Counted from the first letter of the stretch, positions 54,086 through 63,014 are shown. The stretch: DNA of 64,000 bases from CAIZGX01 sp044239865 (GCA_044239865.1 JBIIAO010000002.1:744001-808000); one strand, 5' to 3'. Translations and numbers: made by a program. The notes: generated by a model from the letters alone, not told the origin.

Positions 54086-54122
54086 CGGATACTAGCCCCG
54101 AAGGGGTGAAATAATCGGGGAA

Positions 54123-54147
54123 GCATGGGTGTTAGCCCATGCCAACG
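54123..54147. repeat. left REP-like palindrome of the transposase
   Basis: GCATGGGTGTTAGCCCATGC is a perfect 7-base stem with a six-base loop; with the next five bases CAACG it recurs exactly at 54791-54815 on the other side of the transposase gene. Confidence 0.75.
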
Positions 54148-54336
54148 GTAATCAAGCAAACGAACCCTCCTCGCGAGTTAACAACGGTTCAACCTTATGC
54201 GCATTTATGCGAGAATCGTTCTCCTTCGCCCGGCCTAACAGCCGCGCTACGCGGGTAATGTCGCCCCAAGGGGCTCGCGTTGGTTAGCGCATAAACATTC
54301 CTTGAGTGATTAGAGATTGCCTTTCATTTTTGCCCG

Positions 54337-54819
54337 ATGAATCCTTCTTCCTTAAGCCGACTTGTCTTACACTTCGTGTTCGTAACCAAATACCGTGAAC
54401 CTAAAATTTTTCTTCAAGTTGAACAAGCCTTACACGCCTACCTCATAGGTGTATTCAACAACAAAGGTTCCGAAGTATATGTCATAGGCGGATACTACGA
54501 TCACGTGCACATACTCTGCGAACTACCGCGAACACTCACCACCGCGAAACTCGCCGAAGCCGCTAAATCAAACTCTTCACGTTGGATGAAATCGCAACAC
54601 GAATCCCTTGCCGATTTCACCTGGCAACCCGGATACGCCGTGTTTTCCGTCTACTACAAAGACCGAAAGCGAGTCATTCAATACATTAAAAATCAAAAGA
54701 ACCATCATACCTATTATTCTTATTTAGAAGAGGAAAACAAACTTTTAAATGATCATTCCCTAGCCCCTCGGGGCGACACAAATGCGCAAGGCATGGGTGT
54801 TAGCCCATGCCAACGATGA
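54337..54819 (+). CDS. REP-associated tyrosine transposase (IS200/IS605-like)
   Basis: The 160-residue protein is a Y1-type HUH transposase. The metal-binding pair His-x-His is in YYDHVHILCEL near residues 56-58, and the catalytic Tyr is in QYIKNQKNHH near 115. Such single-domain enzymes move or copy short REP palindromes. The gene is flanked by perfect 25-base repeats, the usual arrangement for this type, and its last 20 or so codons are read from within the right repeat. The start ATG 54337 gives MNPSSLSRLVLHFVFVTK, typical for the family. Confidence 0.88.
   Translation: MNPSSLSRLVLHFVFVTKYREPKIFLQVEQALHAYLIGVFNNKGSEVYVIGGYYDHVHILCELPRTLTTAKLAEAAKSNSSRWMKSQHESLADFTWQPGYAVFSVYYKDRKRVIQYIKNQKNHHTYYSYLEEENKLLNDHSLAPRGDTNAQGMGVSPCQR
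54791..54815. repeat. right REP-like palindrome of the transposase
   Basis: Perfect copy of 54123-54147, in the same orientation. It lies inside the 3' end of the transposase reading frame and is preceded by a CCCC/GGGG mini-palindrome like the one before the left copy. Confidence 0.75.
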
Positions 54820-54916
54820 TTAATAATTAGATTATTTTCCCGCGAGATGACGCTCGCCCATGCCTTAACACCCGTTGACGCGTAATAATCAAAGAAATTT
54901 TGTTGTTCAGCGAACT

Positions 54917-54945
54917 TTGTTAAACCTTTTGTTGTCTTATCTTCG
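54917..54945 (+). promoter_or_regulatory. promoter of the adhesin-like T9SS gene
   Basis: TTG (54917-54919) and TATCTTCG (54938-54945) are separated by 18 bases and end 17 bases before ATG 54963. The -7 box differs from TAnnTTTG at one position, a variant seen before several other genes here. Confidence 0.5.
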
Positions 54946-54962
54946 ATAACGGAAATTCGATA

Positions 54963-57635
54963 ATGAAAAAACTTATATATTTCTTTCTTCTGAGTGTCCT
55001 AGCACTTAGCTCTTCAGCGCAAAACTTCAGTTGCTACACTCTAGATATTCCTCAGGCTTCCACATGGACGGTGTACAATTCAAATGGCGAAGTCTTCGCA
55101 CAAGGTGTTTCTCCCGAGGCGAATGCTTTTTGTGTTCCCGGTGGATGCTTTCAGCTGAACGTAGAGCCCATGACCATGAACCCTCTTCCACTGGTTGTTA
55201 CTGTTTATGACGCCTCAGGAAACGCTCTACCTTTTGAAAATTTCGGGAACGAATTTTACTTTGTTGGACTCATTTCAAACAACGCCGTTGAAGGATGTAC
55301 AGATCCTGGAGCTTGCAACTTCAATCCAAACGCAACTTGCGCCAATTACTCTTCTTGCGACTACTCTTGTTACGGTTGCACAAACCCTGAAGCGTTCAAC
55401 TTCAACCCAAATGCAACTGTAGATAACAACACTTGCTGTACAGATCATTGGGCGACTTTCAACGTAGAACAAGGACAAGCGGGAATCTGGTTGTACAGCG
55501 AACAGTATTTCATGACTGGCGGAGATAACACAGTGAATAATAATTTCTGCGTTAAAAACGGATGCTACAACCTTCAGGTTTATTCTTTCGATAATCTTGC
55601 TTCCAACCAAAATTACACGGTTACGCTGGAAGACGGTTCGGTTTGGTTAACTGGAGTTATAGATACAAACTACTTGTACACTACTGTTTCTCTGAATCCT
55701 GTATATGGATGCGCAGACCCAATGGCCTGCAACTACACTGAGGGTGTTACCTGTAACGACGGCTCTTGCGAATACGCTTCTTGCAGCGGTTGCACAGACC
55801 CACTGGCAACAAACTACAATCCAAATGCGATTTACGACAATGCAAAATGTTGCTACGCAGACATAGCGACCATCACGACCTCGGTGCCTTCAACATGGAC
55901 GATTCAGAGTTCATTGGGATATTACCAATATGGAACAACACCCAACGATAGCATGCTTTGCATAAGCAGCGGTTGTTACACCTTGAATTCTTTCCCGATA
56001 ACTTTCGATCCGTTCAATCAAAATGGAGAGACAACATATATCACAATTACAGATTCTACCGGTTATATTGTTTCTCAAGGTGCAACAAATGCTATGGAAA
56101 CTGGAATTCCATACACATTCCTATGGGGTGTTGTAGTGCCTGGTTGCACAGAACCAACTGCATGTAACTATAACCCACTTGCAACCTGCAACGAACTTGC
56201 ATTCTGCGATTATTCATGTCTAGGTTGCACAGATCCAACAGCAAACAACTACGATTCAAACGCAACAGTGGACAACGGCACTTGCTGCTTCAACAACTGG
56301 TACACAGTTGAATCTTCTTCTTGGTTGGAATGGTATGTTACTTCTTCCGACGGATTAACTCAACAAGGCGGATATAACAACATGCTTCAAGGTTTTTGCA
56401 TGGAGCAAGATTGCTTCTCGTTTAGCGCTTGGAGTTTGACTGTTCAACCTTTCCAGATAACTATTTACGGTCCAGACGGAAGTGTGTTCTATCAAACAAC
56501 TGGAAATGTTAATCCTTACGTAAACGAGTACTTTTCGGTGAATGAAGTCGTTGGTTGTACCGATCTATTCGCTTGCAACTACAATCCGAATGCGACTTGT
56601 GCAAACTACACGTTGTGCGACTATTCTTGTCAAGGTTGCACCGATCCTACGTCTCCGAATTACAATGCAGATGCCACTGTAGACAATGGGACCTGTTGCG
56701 CAACTGAAAACTGGAACACAGTTACTTCAGGCGGACAAGTTATTTTCTACGCCTTCAACCCAAATACAGGTGAAGGTGATTTCAATGAGTATCCATACGC
56801 AACGGGATATTGCATGAACGCGTCAGATTGTTACCAGTTGGTGTTGTATTCATTCATGCCCGTTAACTCAGCAGTTACAGTTACCAATGCACAAGGTGAA
56901 GTGGTTTTAAATGGAAACTTAGCCGACTTCGGTTACTTGCAGACGTTCGTTTCAGGAGCGAATGAAATTGTGGGATGTACAGATCCAATGGCATGTAATT
57001 ACGATAGCTTAGCAACTTGTAATGTTGGAAGTTGTTTGTATTACTGCGGTGGTTGCTTAGACCCAATGGCATTGAACTACGGCGGAGGTGCACAGTTCGA
57101 CGATGGTTCATGTGTGTATGATGTAGAGTTTCCAAACATGGGAATGATATTAATGGAAGACCCTGCGAATGAACAGTTCTTCGTTTCAATGAATCTTTCT
57201 TCAATGGGAACAGGCGGTCCATACGGTGTTGTGTCTTCTTTGAACGAGCCGGTTTCTGTAATGAATGCAGCGGGACAAACCTTGAAAGGTCCATACCCTT
57301 GCGGAACGCAAGTGCAGTTCGACGTTCATGACATGGGAAATAACATGCAAACCACACTCACAAGCCCTGTTTATACCATGGCATGTGGGGTTCAGGTGGA
57401 AGAGGCACCGGCTAAGAAAACAGAAATGAGCTTGTATCCGAACCCAGCCAAGAACAATGTGAATTTGGTTGGTTTGGAAAAAGGAACATCTGTTGAAGTG
57501 TACGACCTAACCGGTAGAATCTTATTCAAAGACAAAGCCCAATCAGATCGCATGGAAATCTCCGTTTCGAAATGGAATGCAGGTGTCTACCTCGTAAGAG
57601 TGGCTGGTAAGACTATGCGGTTAGTGAAGGAGTAA
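54963..57635 (+). CDS. secreted Cys-rich repeat adhesin with T9SS sorting domain
   Basis: The 890-residue protein has a signal peptide ending at SSAQ (about residue 20) and ten copies of a GCTDPxACNYNPxATC motif arranged mostly as pairs, making five modules of roughly 140-180 residues. Each module has a beta-rich part with an aromatic-rich strand (TWTVYNSNGEVF, WLEWYVTSSDG) followed by the Cys-rich pair. It ends with a type A sorting domain (LYPNPAKNNVNLVG near 820). No enzyme motif is visible; a structural or adhesive surface role is likely. It is flanked by CGAATG repeat blocks. Confidence 0.85.
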   Translation: MKKLIYFFLLSVLALSSSAQNFSCYTLDIPQASTWTVYNSNGEVFAQGVSPEANAFCVPGGCFQLNVEPMTMNPLPLVVTVYDASGNALPFENFGNEFYFVGLISNNAVEGCTDPGACNFNPNATCANYSSCDYSCYGCTNPEAFNFNPNATVDNNTCCTDHWATFNVEQGQAGIWLYSEQYFMTGGDNTVNNNFCVKNGCYNLQVYSFDNLASNQNYTVTLEDGSVWLTGVIDTNYLYTTVSLNPVYGCADPMACNYTEGVTCNDGSCEYASCSGCTDPLATNYNPNAIYDNAKCCYADIATITTSVPSTWTIQSSLGYYQYGTTPNDSMLCISSGCYTLNSFPITFDPFNQNGETTYITITDSTGYIVSQGATNAMETGIPYTFLWGVVVPGCTEPTACNYNPLATCNELAFCDYSCLGCTDPTANNYDSNATVDNGTCCFNNWYTVESSSWLEWYVTSSDGLTQQGGYNNMLQGFCMEQDCFSFSAWSLTVQPFQITIYGPDGSVFYQTTGNVNPYVNEYFSVNEVVGCTDLFACNYNPNATCANYTLCDYSCQGCTDPTSPNYNADATVDNGTCCATENWNTVTSGGQVIFYAFNPNTGEGDFNEYPYATGYCMNASDCYQLVLYSFMPVNSAVTVTNAQGEVVLNGNLADFGYLQTFVSGANEIVGCTDPMACNYDSLATCNVGSCLYYCGGCLDPMALNYGGGAQFDDGSCVYDVEFPNMGMILMEDPANEQFFVSMNLSSMGTGGPYGVVSSLNEPVSVMNAAGQTLKGPYPCGTQVQFDVHDMGNNMQTTLTSPVYTMACGVQVEEAPAKKTEMSLYPNPAKNNVNLVGLEKGTSVEVYDLTGRILFKDKAQSDRMEISVSKWNAGVYLVRVAGKTMRLVKE

Positions 57636-57852
57636 TGCCTATCGGCGAATGTTGCTAAGCAACGAATGTGCAAGCACGAATGCGCGTAGCGCGAATGTAT
57701 TCGACGATTTAGCAACGCAGTTCCAATTACCTCATCAACACTTTCGCAGTAGCCATTCAACCGCACTAAATCGTCGCAGACTTTCGCGAAGCATTCCTCG
57801 AAGAGATTCGCCCAAAGGGCATTCGTGCTTGCACATTCGCCCAAAGGGCATT
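57636..57852. repeat. composite inverted CGAATG repeat (REPIN-like)
   Basis: The left part (57645-57700) has CGAATG modules in the same order as 54002; the right part (about 57806-57852) has them reversed as CATTCG. Between, CGACGATTTAG (57702-57712) pairs exactly with CTAAATCGTCG (57766-57776). The whole 217 bases could fold into a long hairpin, the layout of a doublet repeat. It holds no gene. Confidence 0.6.
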
Positions 57853-59068
57853 ATTTGGCTTTCGCCAAAAAGTATTTCTCAACCGGCGCGCTCAATGCCG
57901 AAAGGTTATCGTGATCGCTGGCTTTCGCTGCGTCTATGATTTCTCCATTCTTCATCTTCACAAGAATGCCTTCGTTCATGCTGTTGTAGGCACGGTTATC
58001 TACTTTGCCATTCAACACGAAATAACGAGCTTCTTCAGCTGTAATTGAATATTCTTCTTGAATGCCTTGAATGGCTTGCTGAATGTTGGTTTCAGGAATT
58101 TCATTTCTTGAAATTTCAATCTTGAAAAGTCGGCGTTCAACAATGCGTGTTGCCAATTCACTCAGCACGAAATCGGAGTGTGAAGTCCAGACTTTCAAAG
58201 CACCTAGGATGTCAATGTCGTCTAACTTCATAAACATCTCGAACGCTTCATCGCTCGCTTCGAAATGAGACAAAGAAATTTTGTTATTGAGGAAGTATTG
58301 CAAAGCCGGAGAAGCCCAGAGCTGCTCGCCTTGGTCTGCCAAATGCTTTGCGCGACGAAGAACATTCACCAACATATATTCTGCGCTTAAAACGGTCTTG
58401 TGCAAGTACACTTGCCAATACATGAATCTTCTTGCGACAATAAATTTCTCAATCGAGTAAATACCTTTTTCTTCAACCACTAACTGATCATTCACCACAT
58501 CGAGCATCTTAATTAAACGCTCGCTTCCCACTTGTCCTTCTACCACACCGCTGAAAAAACTATCTCGCGCTAAGTAATCCAGGCGATCCATGTCGAGCTG
58601 ACTGCTCACCAATTGATGCATGAATTTTCTTGAATACGTTCCGTTGAAAATTTCAAGCGTAAGATTAAGTTTTCCATCAAATTCGGCGTTCAAGCGCTGC
58701 ATAGCGAAAGAAGAAATGTGTTCGTGATGAACTTCATTCACAATAGAGCTTTCCAACGCATGACTAAACGGACCGTGTCCTATGTCGTGAAGCAGAATTG
58801 CGCAAAGCAATCCAACCTCTTCTTCATGCGATATCGCATGTCCTTTCAATCGCAATTCATCAATGGCATTCTGCATCAAATGCATTGCGCCCATGGCATG
58901 CTGAAAGCGGTTATGTCCAGCACCCGGATACACCAACGAAGAAAGACCCAATTGGGTAATTCTTCTCAGTCTTTGGAAATATCTATGATTGATTAATTCA
59001 AGAACGAACGCATGGCGTATGGTAACAAATCCGTAAACCGGATCATTGATCATTTTGCGTTTTAACAT
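57851..59068 (-). CDS. HD-domain phosphohydrolase (dNTPase/SAMHD1-like)
   Basis: The 405-residue metal-dependent hydrolase has the HD motif in LLHDIGHGPFSHALE near residue 95, with an upstream His in HNRFQHAMGAMHL and the LARDSFFSGVVEG segment near 165, typical of dNTP triphosphohydrolase-like enzymes. It may control nucleotide pools; true substrate unknown. On the minus strand TAAATTTG lies just before the start. Confidence 0.9.
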   Translation of the reverse strand: MLKRKMINDPVYGFVTIRHAFVLELINHRYFQRLRRITQLGLSSLVYPGAGHNRFQHAMGAMHLMQNAIDELRLKGHAISHEEEVGLLCAILLHDIGHGPFSHALESSIVNEVHHEHISSFAMQRLNAEFDGKLNLTLEIFNGTYSRKFMHQLVSSQLDMDRLDYLARDSFFSGVVEGQVGSERLIKMLDVVNDQLVVEEKGIYSIEKFIVARRFMYWQVYLHKTVLSAEYMLVNVLRRAKHLADQGEQLWASPALQYFLNNKISLSHFEASDEAFEMFMKLDDIDILGALKVWTSHSDFVLSELATRIVERRLFKIEISRNEIPETNIQQAIQGIQEEYSITAEEARYFVLNGKVDNRAYNSMNEGILVKMKNGEIIDAAKASDHDNLSALSAPVEKYFLAKAK

Positions 59069-59104
59069 GGAGCAAATTTATGGAAATATTTAGTATTCCT
59101 GTTC

Positions 59105-59165
59105 AGACCAAATCCGCCGAAGGCATTCGTTGAAAACATTCGTCGTAGACATTCGTTGCTCTGCA
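59105..59165. repeat. inverted CGAATG-type repeat block
   Basis: Three CATTCG modules separated by TTGAAAA, TCGTAGA and TTGCTCTGCAAC-type inserts, the reverse orientation of the block at 54002. It lies between the HD gene and rng. Confidence 0.5.
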
Positions 59166-59198
59166 ACTTTCTTCCCTTCTCTTAACCTTTCTTACCTA

Positions 59199-60761
59199 CT
59201 ATTTAGCGATATTAATCGCATCACCGTTGGAATCAAAGATCTTATACTCAAGAAGAGCATTGTTGCTCGAAGACTGCAATTCAATTTTAATCTGGAATCG
59301 CTTTTTCCAACGAGCCAATATGGTGTTGAACCACCAACCTTTGGTAAGGTAAGCTTCAACCATAGGGTGAATAGCAACAACAATATGTTTGTGCGCGGTA
59401 GTCTCGGCAATTAAGCGAATGCTGTTCTCAATTTCATCTTCGAACAACAATGCAGCTTCAATCTTTCCAGTACCACTGCAGCTTGGACAAGTTTCTTGTG
59501 TTACAACTTCGGTAACCGGCTTCACACGTTCACGTGTAATTTCCACCACCCCAAAACGGCTTGGTGCAAGAATGTTGTGCTTTGCCTTGTCGCCTTGCAT
59601 ATACTCTTTCAACGCATCGTGAAGGGCCTTTTGGTTTTCCTTCTGCTGCATGTCAATAAAGTCTACGCAAATAATTCCACCCATATCGCGCAAACGGAAG
59701 AGACGCGCAATTTCTTTCGCACATTCGAGGTTGGTTTGAAGGGCGTTTTGTTCCTGATCTTTCGCAGATGCACTTTTGCGATTTCCACTGTTCACGTCAA
59801 TAACGTGCATGGCTTCGGTGTGCTCTACAATAAGGTATGCGCCAGATTTAAGATTTACCTGCTTCGCGAAGCCGGCCTTAATCTGACGGTAAATATTGAA
59901 TGTATCGAATAAATCTGTGGTCTTGTGAACCTTAACAATTCCTTCCTGGTCGGGAGCAATGCTGTGCATGTATGTACGAACCTCAGCTCCCAATTTCTCG
60001 TCGTTCACGTGAATCGCAGTGAACGAGTCGTTCAACAAATCGCGAAGTACCGAAGAGGTCTTCTTTATTTCGCTGAGAATACGTTTCGGAGGAAGCGCAT
60101 TCGGAAGGTTTTTCACCAACTCTTCCCAACGTAAAACGAGATCTGTTAGATCTTGATCAAGCTCTTCAACGCTCGTGTCTACCGCTTGGGTTCGCACAAT
60201 AACACCCATGTTTTGTGGGCGAATTTTTTGCATGAGTTTTTTCAAACGGTCACGCTCGTCTTCGTCGGTTATTCTGCTTGAAAGAGAAACTTTGTTCGAA
60301 AACGGAACCAACACCAAATACCTTCCGGCAAGTGTAATTTCAGCAGTAAGGCGAGGGCCTTTTGCTGAAATGGGCTCCTTCGCAATCTGAACCAGTATCA
60401 TATTCCCTTGTCCAATGGCGTCTTTGATGACACCATCTTTCTTCAACTCGGGTTCTTTTTGGAGTCCGGTTAACTCACCAGAAGCACGTTCACCGCCAAG
60501 AATGGGGCGTACGTATCTGTTCATTGTAGGATAGTGTGGACCAAGGTCGAGAAAATGCAAAAAAGCATCCTTCTCGTAGCCAACATCTACAAAGGCAGCA
60601 TTCAAGTGGGGAACCATTTTCCGCACTCTTCCAAGGTACACGTCGCCCACAGCGAACTGCGTATTACTAACCTCACGATGTAACTCAACTAAGAGTTTGT
60701 CGTGAAGCAAGGCAATTTCCACTCCCTTGGAGGAAGCGTTAATGACAAGTTCAGCGTTCAA
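59199..60761 (-). CDS. rng: ribonuclease E/G family protein
   Basis: The 520-residue endoribonuclease processes rRNA and mRNA 5' ends. An S1-like domain starts near residue 35 (VGDVYLGRVRKMVPHLNAAFVDVG), followed by the catalytic core with the metal-binding region MHVIDVNSGNRKS near 305 and FIDM near 345, and the Zn-link CPSCSGTGKIE near 420. Length is slightly above RNase G and well below RNase E. It is downstream of HU, a TPR gene and a small basic gene in one direction. Confidence 0.94.
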   Translation of the reverse strand: MNAELVINASSKGVEIALLHDKLLVELHREVSNTQFAVGDVYLGRVRKMVPHLNAAFVDVGYEKDAFLHFLDLGPHYPTMNRYVRPILGGERASGELTGLQKEPELKKDGVIKDAIGQGNMILVQIAKEPISAKGPRLTAEITLAGRYLVLVPFSNKVSLSSRITDEDERDRLKKLMQKIRPQNMGVIVRTQAVDTSVEELDQDLTDLVLRWEELVKNLPNALPPKRILSEIKKTSSVLRDLLNDSFTAIHVNDEKLGAEVRTYMHSIAPDQEGIVKVHKTTDLFDTFNIYRQIKAGFAKQVNLKSGAYLIVEHTEAMHVIDVNSGNRKSASAKDQEQNALQTNLECAKEIARLFRLRDMGGIICVDFIDMQQKENQKALHDALKEYMQGDKAKHNILAPSRFGVVEITRERVKPVTEVVTQETCPSCSGTGKIEAALLFEDEIENSIRLIAETTAHKHIVVAIHPMVEAYLTKGWWFNTILARWKKRFQIKIELQSSSNNALLEYKIFDSNGDAINIAK

Positions 60762-60782
60762 ATTATTCTAAGATTAATGCAC

Positions 60783-60814
60783 GACGGGAAAGGCGCATGT
60801 AAGCGCCTTCCGTC
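60783..60814 (-). terminator. possible terminator after the small basic gene
   Basis: GACGGGAAAGGCGC pairs with GCGCCTTCCGTC with two unpaired bases and a six-base loop. No clear T run follows, so it may instead be a processing or attenuation hairpin before rng. Confidence 0.4.
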
Positions 60815-60838
60815 AATACAGATGGTTCAAGCAAAGAT

Positions 60839-60934
60839 CTAGCGAACTTTTTTCTTGTGACGATTCTTTCTTAGACGCTTCTTTCTTTTGTGCGTAGCCA
60901 TTTTATGGCGCTTTCTTTTTTTACCGCAAGGCAT
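60839..60934 (-). CDS. 31-residue basic ribosomal-type protein (AURKAIP1/COX24-like)
   Basis: The reading frame starts with MPCGKKRKRHKMATHKRKKR and ends in KKKVR, with about half its residues Lys, Arg or His. This is the conserved Bacteroidota small protein related to the mitochondrial mS38 (AURKAIP1) and COX24 domain, thought to sit in the small ribosomal subunit. Its start lies one base after the stop of the TPR gene. It is too short for standard gene finders and easily missed. Identity is from memory of the family pattern. Confidence 0.85.
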   Translation of the reverse strand: MPCGKKRKRHKMATHKRKKRLRKNRHKKKVR

Positions 60935-60935
60935 A

Positions 60936-61526
60936 TTACTTATTATTTAATTTAATATCTATTTTCTTAATAAATGCATTCACACTGTCTCTTACAATAG
61001 GGTCTTCGTTGTGACGAAGTATTTGGCTGTACAAGGTTTTTGCCTCGCTAAAATTACCTAACTGCTCATTCATTTTCCCCGCATACACCAGCGCAATGCC
61101 CGATGTAGAATCTGTTGCAATGGCTCCCTTGAAAGTAGCCAGTGCCGCCTGCAAGCTGTCCATTTGCATCAATGCTTCGCCCTTGTAAATATAGGCTAAT
61201 GTATTTTGTGGTTGAAGTTCAATAATTGTATTGAAACGAGCAACCGCTTTTTCCATTTGACCCGAGCGAATAGCAAATTCACCAAGTACGAAATGAGCTT
61301 CAACATTTTTCGGATTTTCTTCCACCATTGACAAAAGCATTTGAATGCCCTGCATGGGTTGTGGTCCGTTCACCAACTGAATGGCTTGCTGAATCTTTAC
61401 GCTGTCTGCAATAGGGCTGTTCGCCTTGTCTATCGCCGACTTTGGTTGAGTGGGGAATAATAAAAAAAGAACGATTAGCCCAAGGGCAATACTAACAATG
61501 AGGGTTATGAGATACGATTTACGCAT
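60936..61526 (-). CDS. membrane-anchored TPR protein
   Basis: ATG 61526 gives 196 residues: one N-terminal membrane helix (LITLIVSIALGLIVLFLLF) and three to four tetratricopeptide repeats (VEAHFVLGEFAIRSGQMEKA, TLAYIYKGEALMQMDSLQAA). It probably acts as a protein-interaction scaffold at the membrane. It overlaps the HU gene by eight bases and belongs to the same HU-TPR-small-rng unit. Confidence 0.88.
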   Translation of the reverse strand: MRKSYLITLIVSIALGLIVLFLLFPTQPKSAIDKANSPIADSVKIQQAIQLVNGPQPMQGIQMLLSMVEENPKNVEAHFVLGEFAIRSGQMEKAVARFNTIIELQPQNTLAYIYKGEALMQMDSLQAALATFKGAIATDSTSGIALVYAGKMNEQLGNFSEAKTLYSQILRHNEDPIVRDSVNAFIKKIDIKLNNK

Positions 61527-61818
61527 TCTCTGCAACCTTCACTTTTTCTTTCACAGCATCAACAAACTCTTTCGCTGGTTTGAATGCAGGAATGTAATGA
61601 GCAGGAATGGTTACCGTGGTTTTAGCCAAGATATTTCTTCCCAATTTCGCAGCTCTCTTCTTCACGATGAAGCTTCCAAATCCTCTTAAGTAAACATTCT
61701 CTCCTGCTTCCATAGATTTCTTCACAGTACCCATGAATCCTTCTACTATCGCTAACACGTCGTTTCTGTCAATTCCCGTTTTATTCGAAATTTCTGTTAC
61801 AATATCCGCTTTCGTCAT
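61519..61818 (-). CDS. HU family DNA-binding protein
   Basis: ATG 61818 gives 99 residues with the HU/IHF fold: start MTKADIVTEISNKTGI, the RGFGSFIVKKR beta-arm base near 47-57, and AFKPAKEFVDAVK at the end (the PAFKPAKEF signature). It bends and compacts DNA. A strong promoter lies upstream, divergent from mutY. The C-terminal KVKVAENA tail is short. Confidence 0.94.
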   Translation of the reverse strand: MTKADIVTEISNKTGIDRNDVLAIVEGFMGTVKKSMEAGENVYLRGFGSFIVKKRAAKLGRNILAKTTVTIPAHYIPAFKPAKEFVDAVKEKVKVAENA

Positions 61819-61862
61819 CTTATTCCGTTTTGTTTGATTTTCTTTTCTCAATTTTGGGGCTG

Positions 61863-61891
61863 CAAATATACGTCTAAAATCTTAAAATCAA
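61863..61891 (-). promoter_or_regulatory. HU operon promoter
   Basis: On the minus strand TTG (61889-61891) and TATATTTG (61863-61870) are separated by 18 bases and lie 45 bases before the HU ATG, a perfect match to the Bacteroidota consensus. Confidence 0.7.
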
Positions 61892-61902
61892 ACGATTGCC
61901 TT

Positions 61903-62940
61903 ATGAATTCGCGCGACACAACCGCCTTATTGGAGTGGTATAACAGAGAGAAGCGCGATTTGCCGTGGCGAAACACGAACGATCCGTATGCCATTTGGTT
62001 GTCTGAAGTAATCCTTCAGCAAACAAGAGTAGATCAAGGAATGGCCTACTACCACAAGCTTTTAGGGCACTATCCTGCCGTTAACGATTTGGCCAATGCA
62101 CCCATTGACGAGGTGCTTTCATTGTGGCAAGGATTGGGGTATTACAGTCGCGGAAGAAATTTGCACGCGACCGCAAAAAAGATTCAAGAATTGGGAAATT
62201 TCCCTTCAACCTATACTTCACTTCTTGAATTGAAAGGCATTGGTCCTTATACCGCTGCGGCAATTGCCTCGTTCGCTTTTAATGAACGCGTAGCAGTTTT
62301 AGATGGAAACGTTTTCCGCGTCATCACTCGCTTTCTGGCGTCTAATCTGCCCATTGGTAAGGGAACTACGCGTAAGACGTTTCAGTTGTTGTTGAATGAA
62401 TGGATTCCGAAACACGCCCCTGCCGACTTCAATCAGGCCACAATGGAACTCGGCGCAACAGTCTGCACGCCTAAGAATCCGAAATGTTCCGAGTGCCCGC
62501 TTACCCCGAGCTGCCGGGCTTTCAGCGCAGGAACGGTTTTAAATTTTCCAGTTAAAGCTTCGAAAACGAAAGTAGAGCCATTGTTTTTGTATTACGCGGC
62601 CATTGAAACGCCTTCGGGTTATCTGGTGAATAAACGCCCTGAAATGGGCGTTTGGGCTGGGCTGTATGATTTCCCTTTTGTTGAATCGAAAGTAGAATTG
62701 AATGAAGAAGAAGTCATTCTTGAATTTCAGAAACGGTTCCCTTCCACCCAAATTTCAACATGGAAAAAAGATAATTTTTATACGCATGTGCTCAGTCATC
62801 GAAAGATTTCCGCTCAGTTTTTCAGTTGTTTATGTCGAAATATGTCTGGGGAATTTTCTTCAACCAAAACCACTGAAGAGCTATTGAACACGGGTATTTC
62901 AGCGTTGCTTATGAAGTACGTCAAAGAGATTCATATATGA
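61903..62940 (+). CDS. mutY: A/G-specific adenine glycosylase
   Basis: ATG 61903 gives 345 residues. MutY removes adenine paired with 8-oxoguanine. The HhH-GPD domain (LPWRNTNDPYAIWLSEVILQQTRV, then ELKGIGPYTAAAIASFAF with catalytic Asp in VAVLDGNVFRV) is complete, the [4Fe-4S] cluster Cys are in CTPKNPKCSECPLTPSC, and a C-terminal NUDIX-like domain follows. Next to ssb and gldE as in many gliding bacteria. The frame extends upstream to 61834 but through the divergent promoter. Confidence 0.96.
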   Translation: MNSRDTTALLEWYNREKRDLPWRNTNDPYAIWLSEVILQQTRVDQGMAYYHKLLGHYPAVNDLANAPIDEVLSLWQGLGYYSRGRNLHATAKKIQELGNFPSTYTSLLELKGIGPYTAAAIASFAFNERVAVLDGNVFRVITRFLASNLPIGKGTTRKTFQLLLNEWIPKHAPADFNQATMELGATVCTPKNPKCSECPLTPSCRAFSAGTVLNFPVKASKTKVEPLFLYYAAIETPSGYLVNKRPEMGVWAGLYDFPFVESKVELNEEEVILEFQKRFPSTQISTWKKDNFYTHVLSHRKISAQFFSCLCRNMSGEFSSTKTTEELLNTGISALLMKYVKEIHI

Positions 62941-62954
62941 AAACCGCATAAGCA

Positions 62955-62989
62955 TTGCTTTCCGAAGGTGTTTGACTGAAATAGTTTTG
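62955..62989 (+). promoter_or_regulatory. ssb promoter
   Basis: TTG (62955-62957) and TAGTTTTG (62982-62989) with 24 bases between, 25 bases before the ssb ATG. The -7 box is a full match to TAnnTTTG; the spacer is at the long end of the range. Confidence 0.45.
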
Positions 62990-63014
62990 ACGCATTAACT
63001 AAATTTTATTTTTT

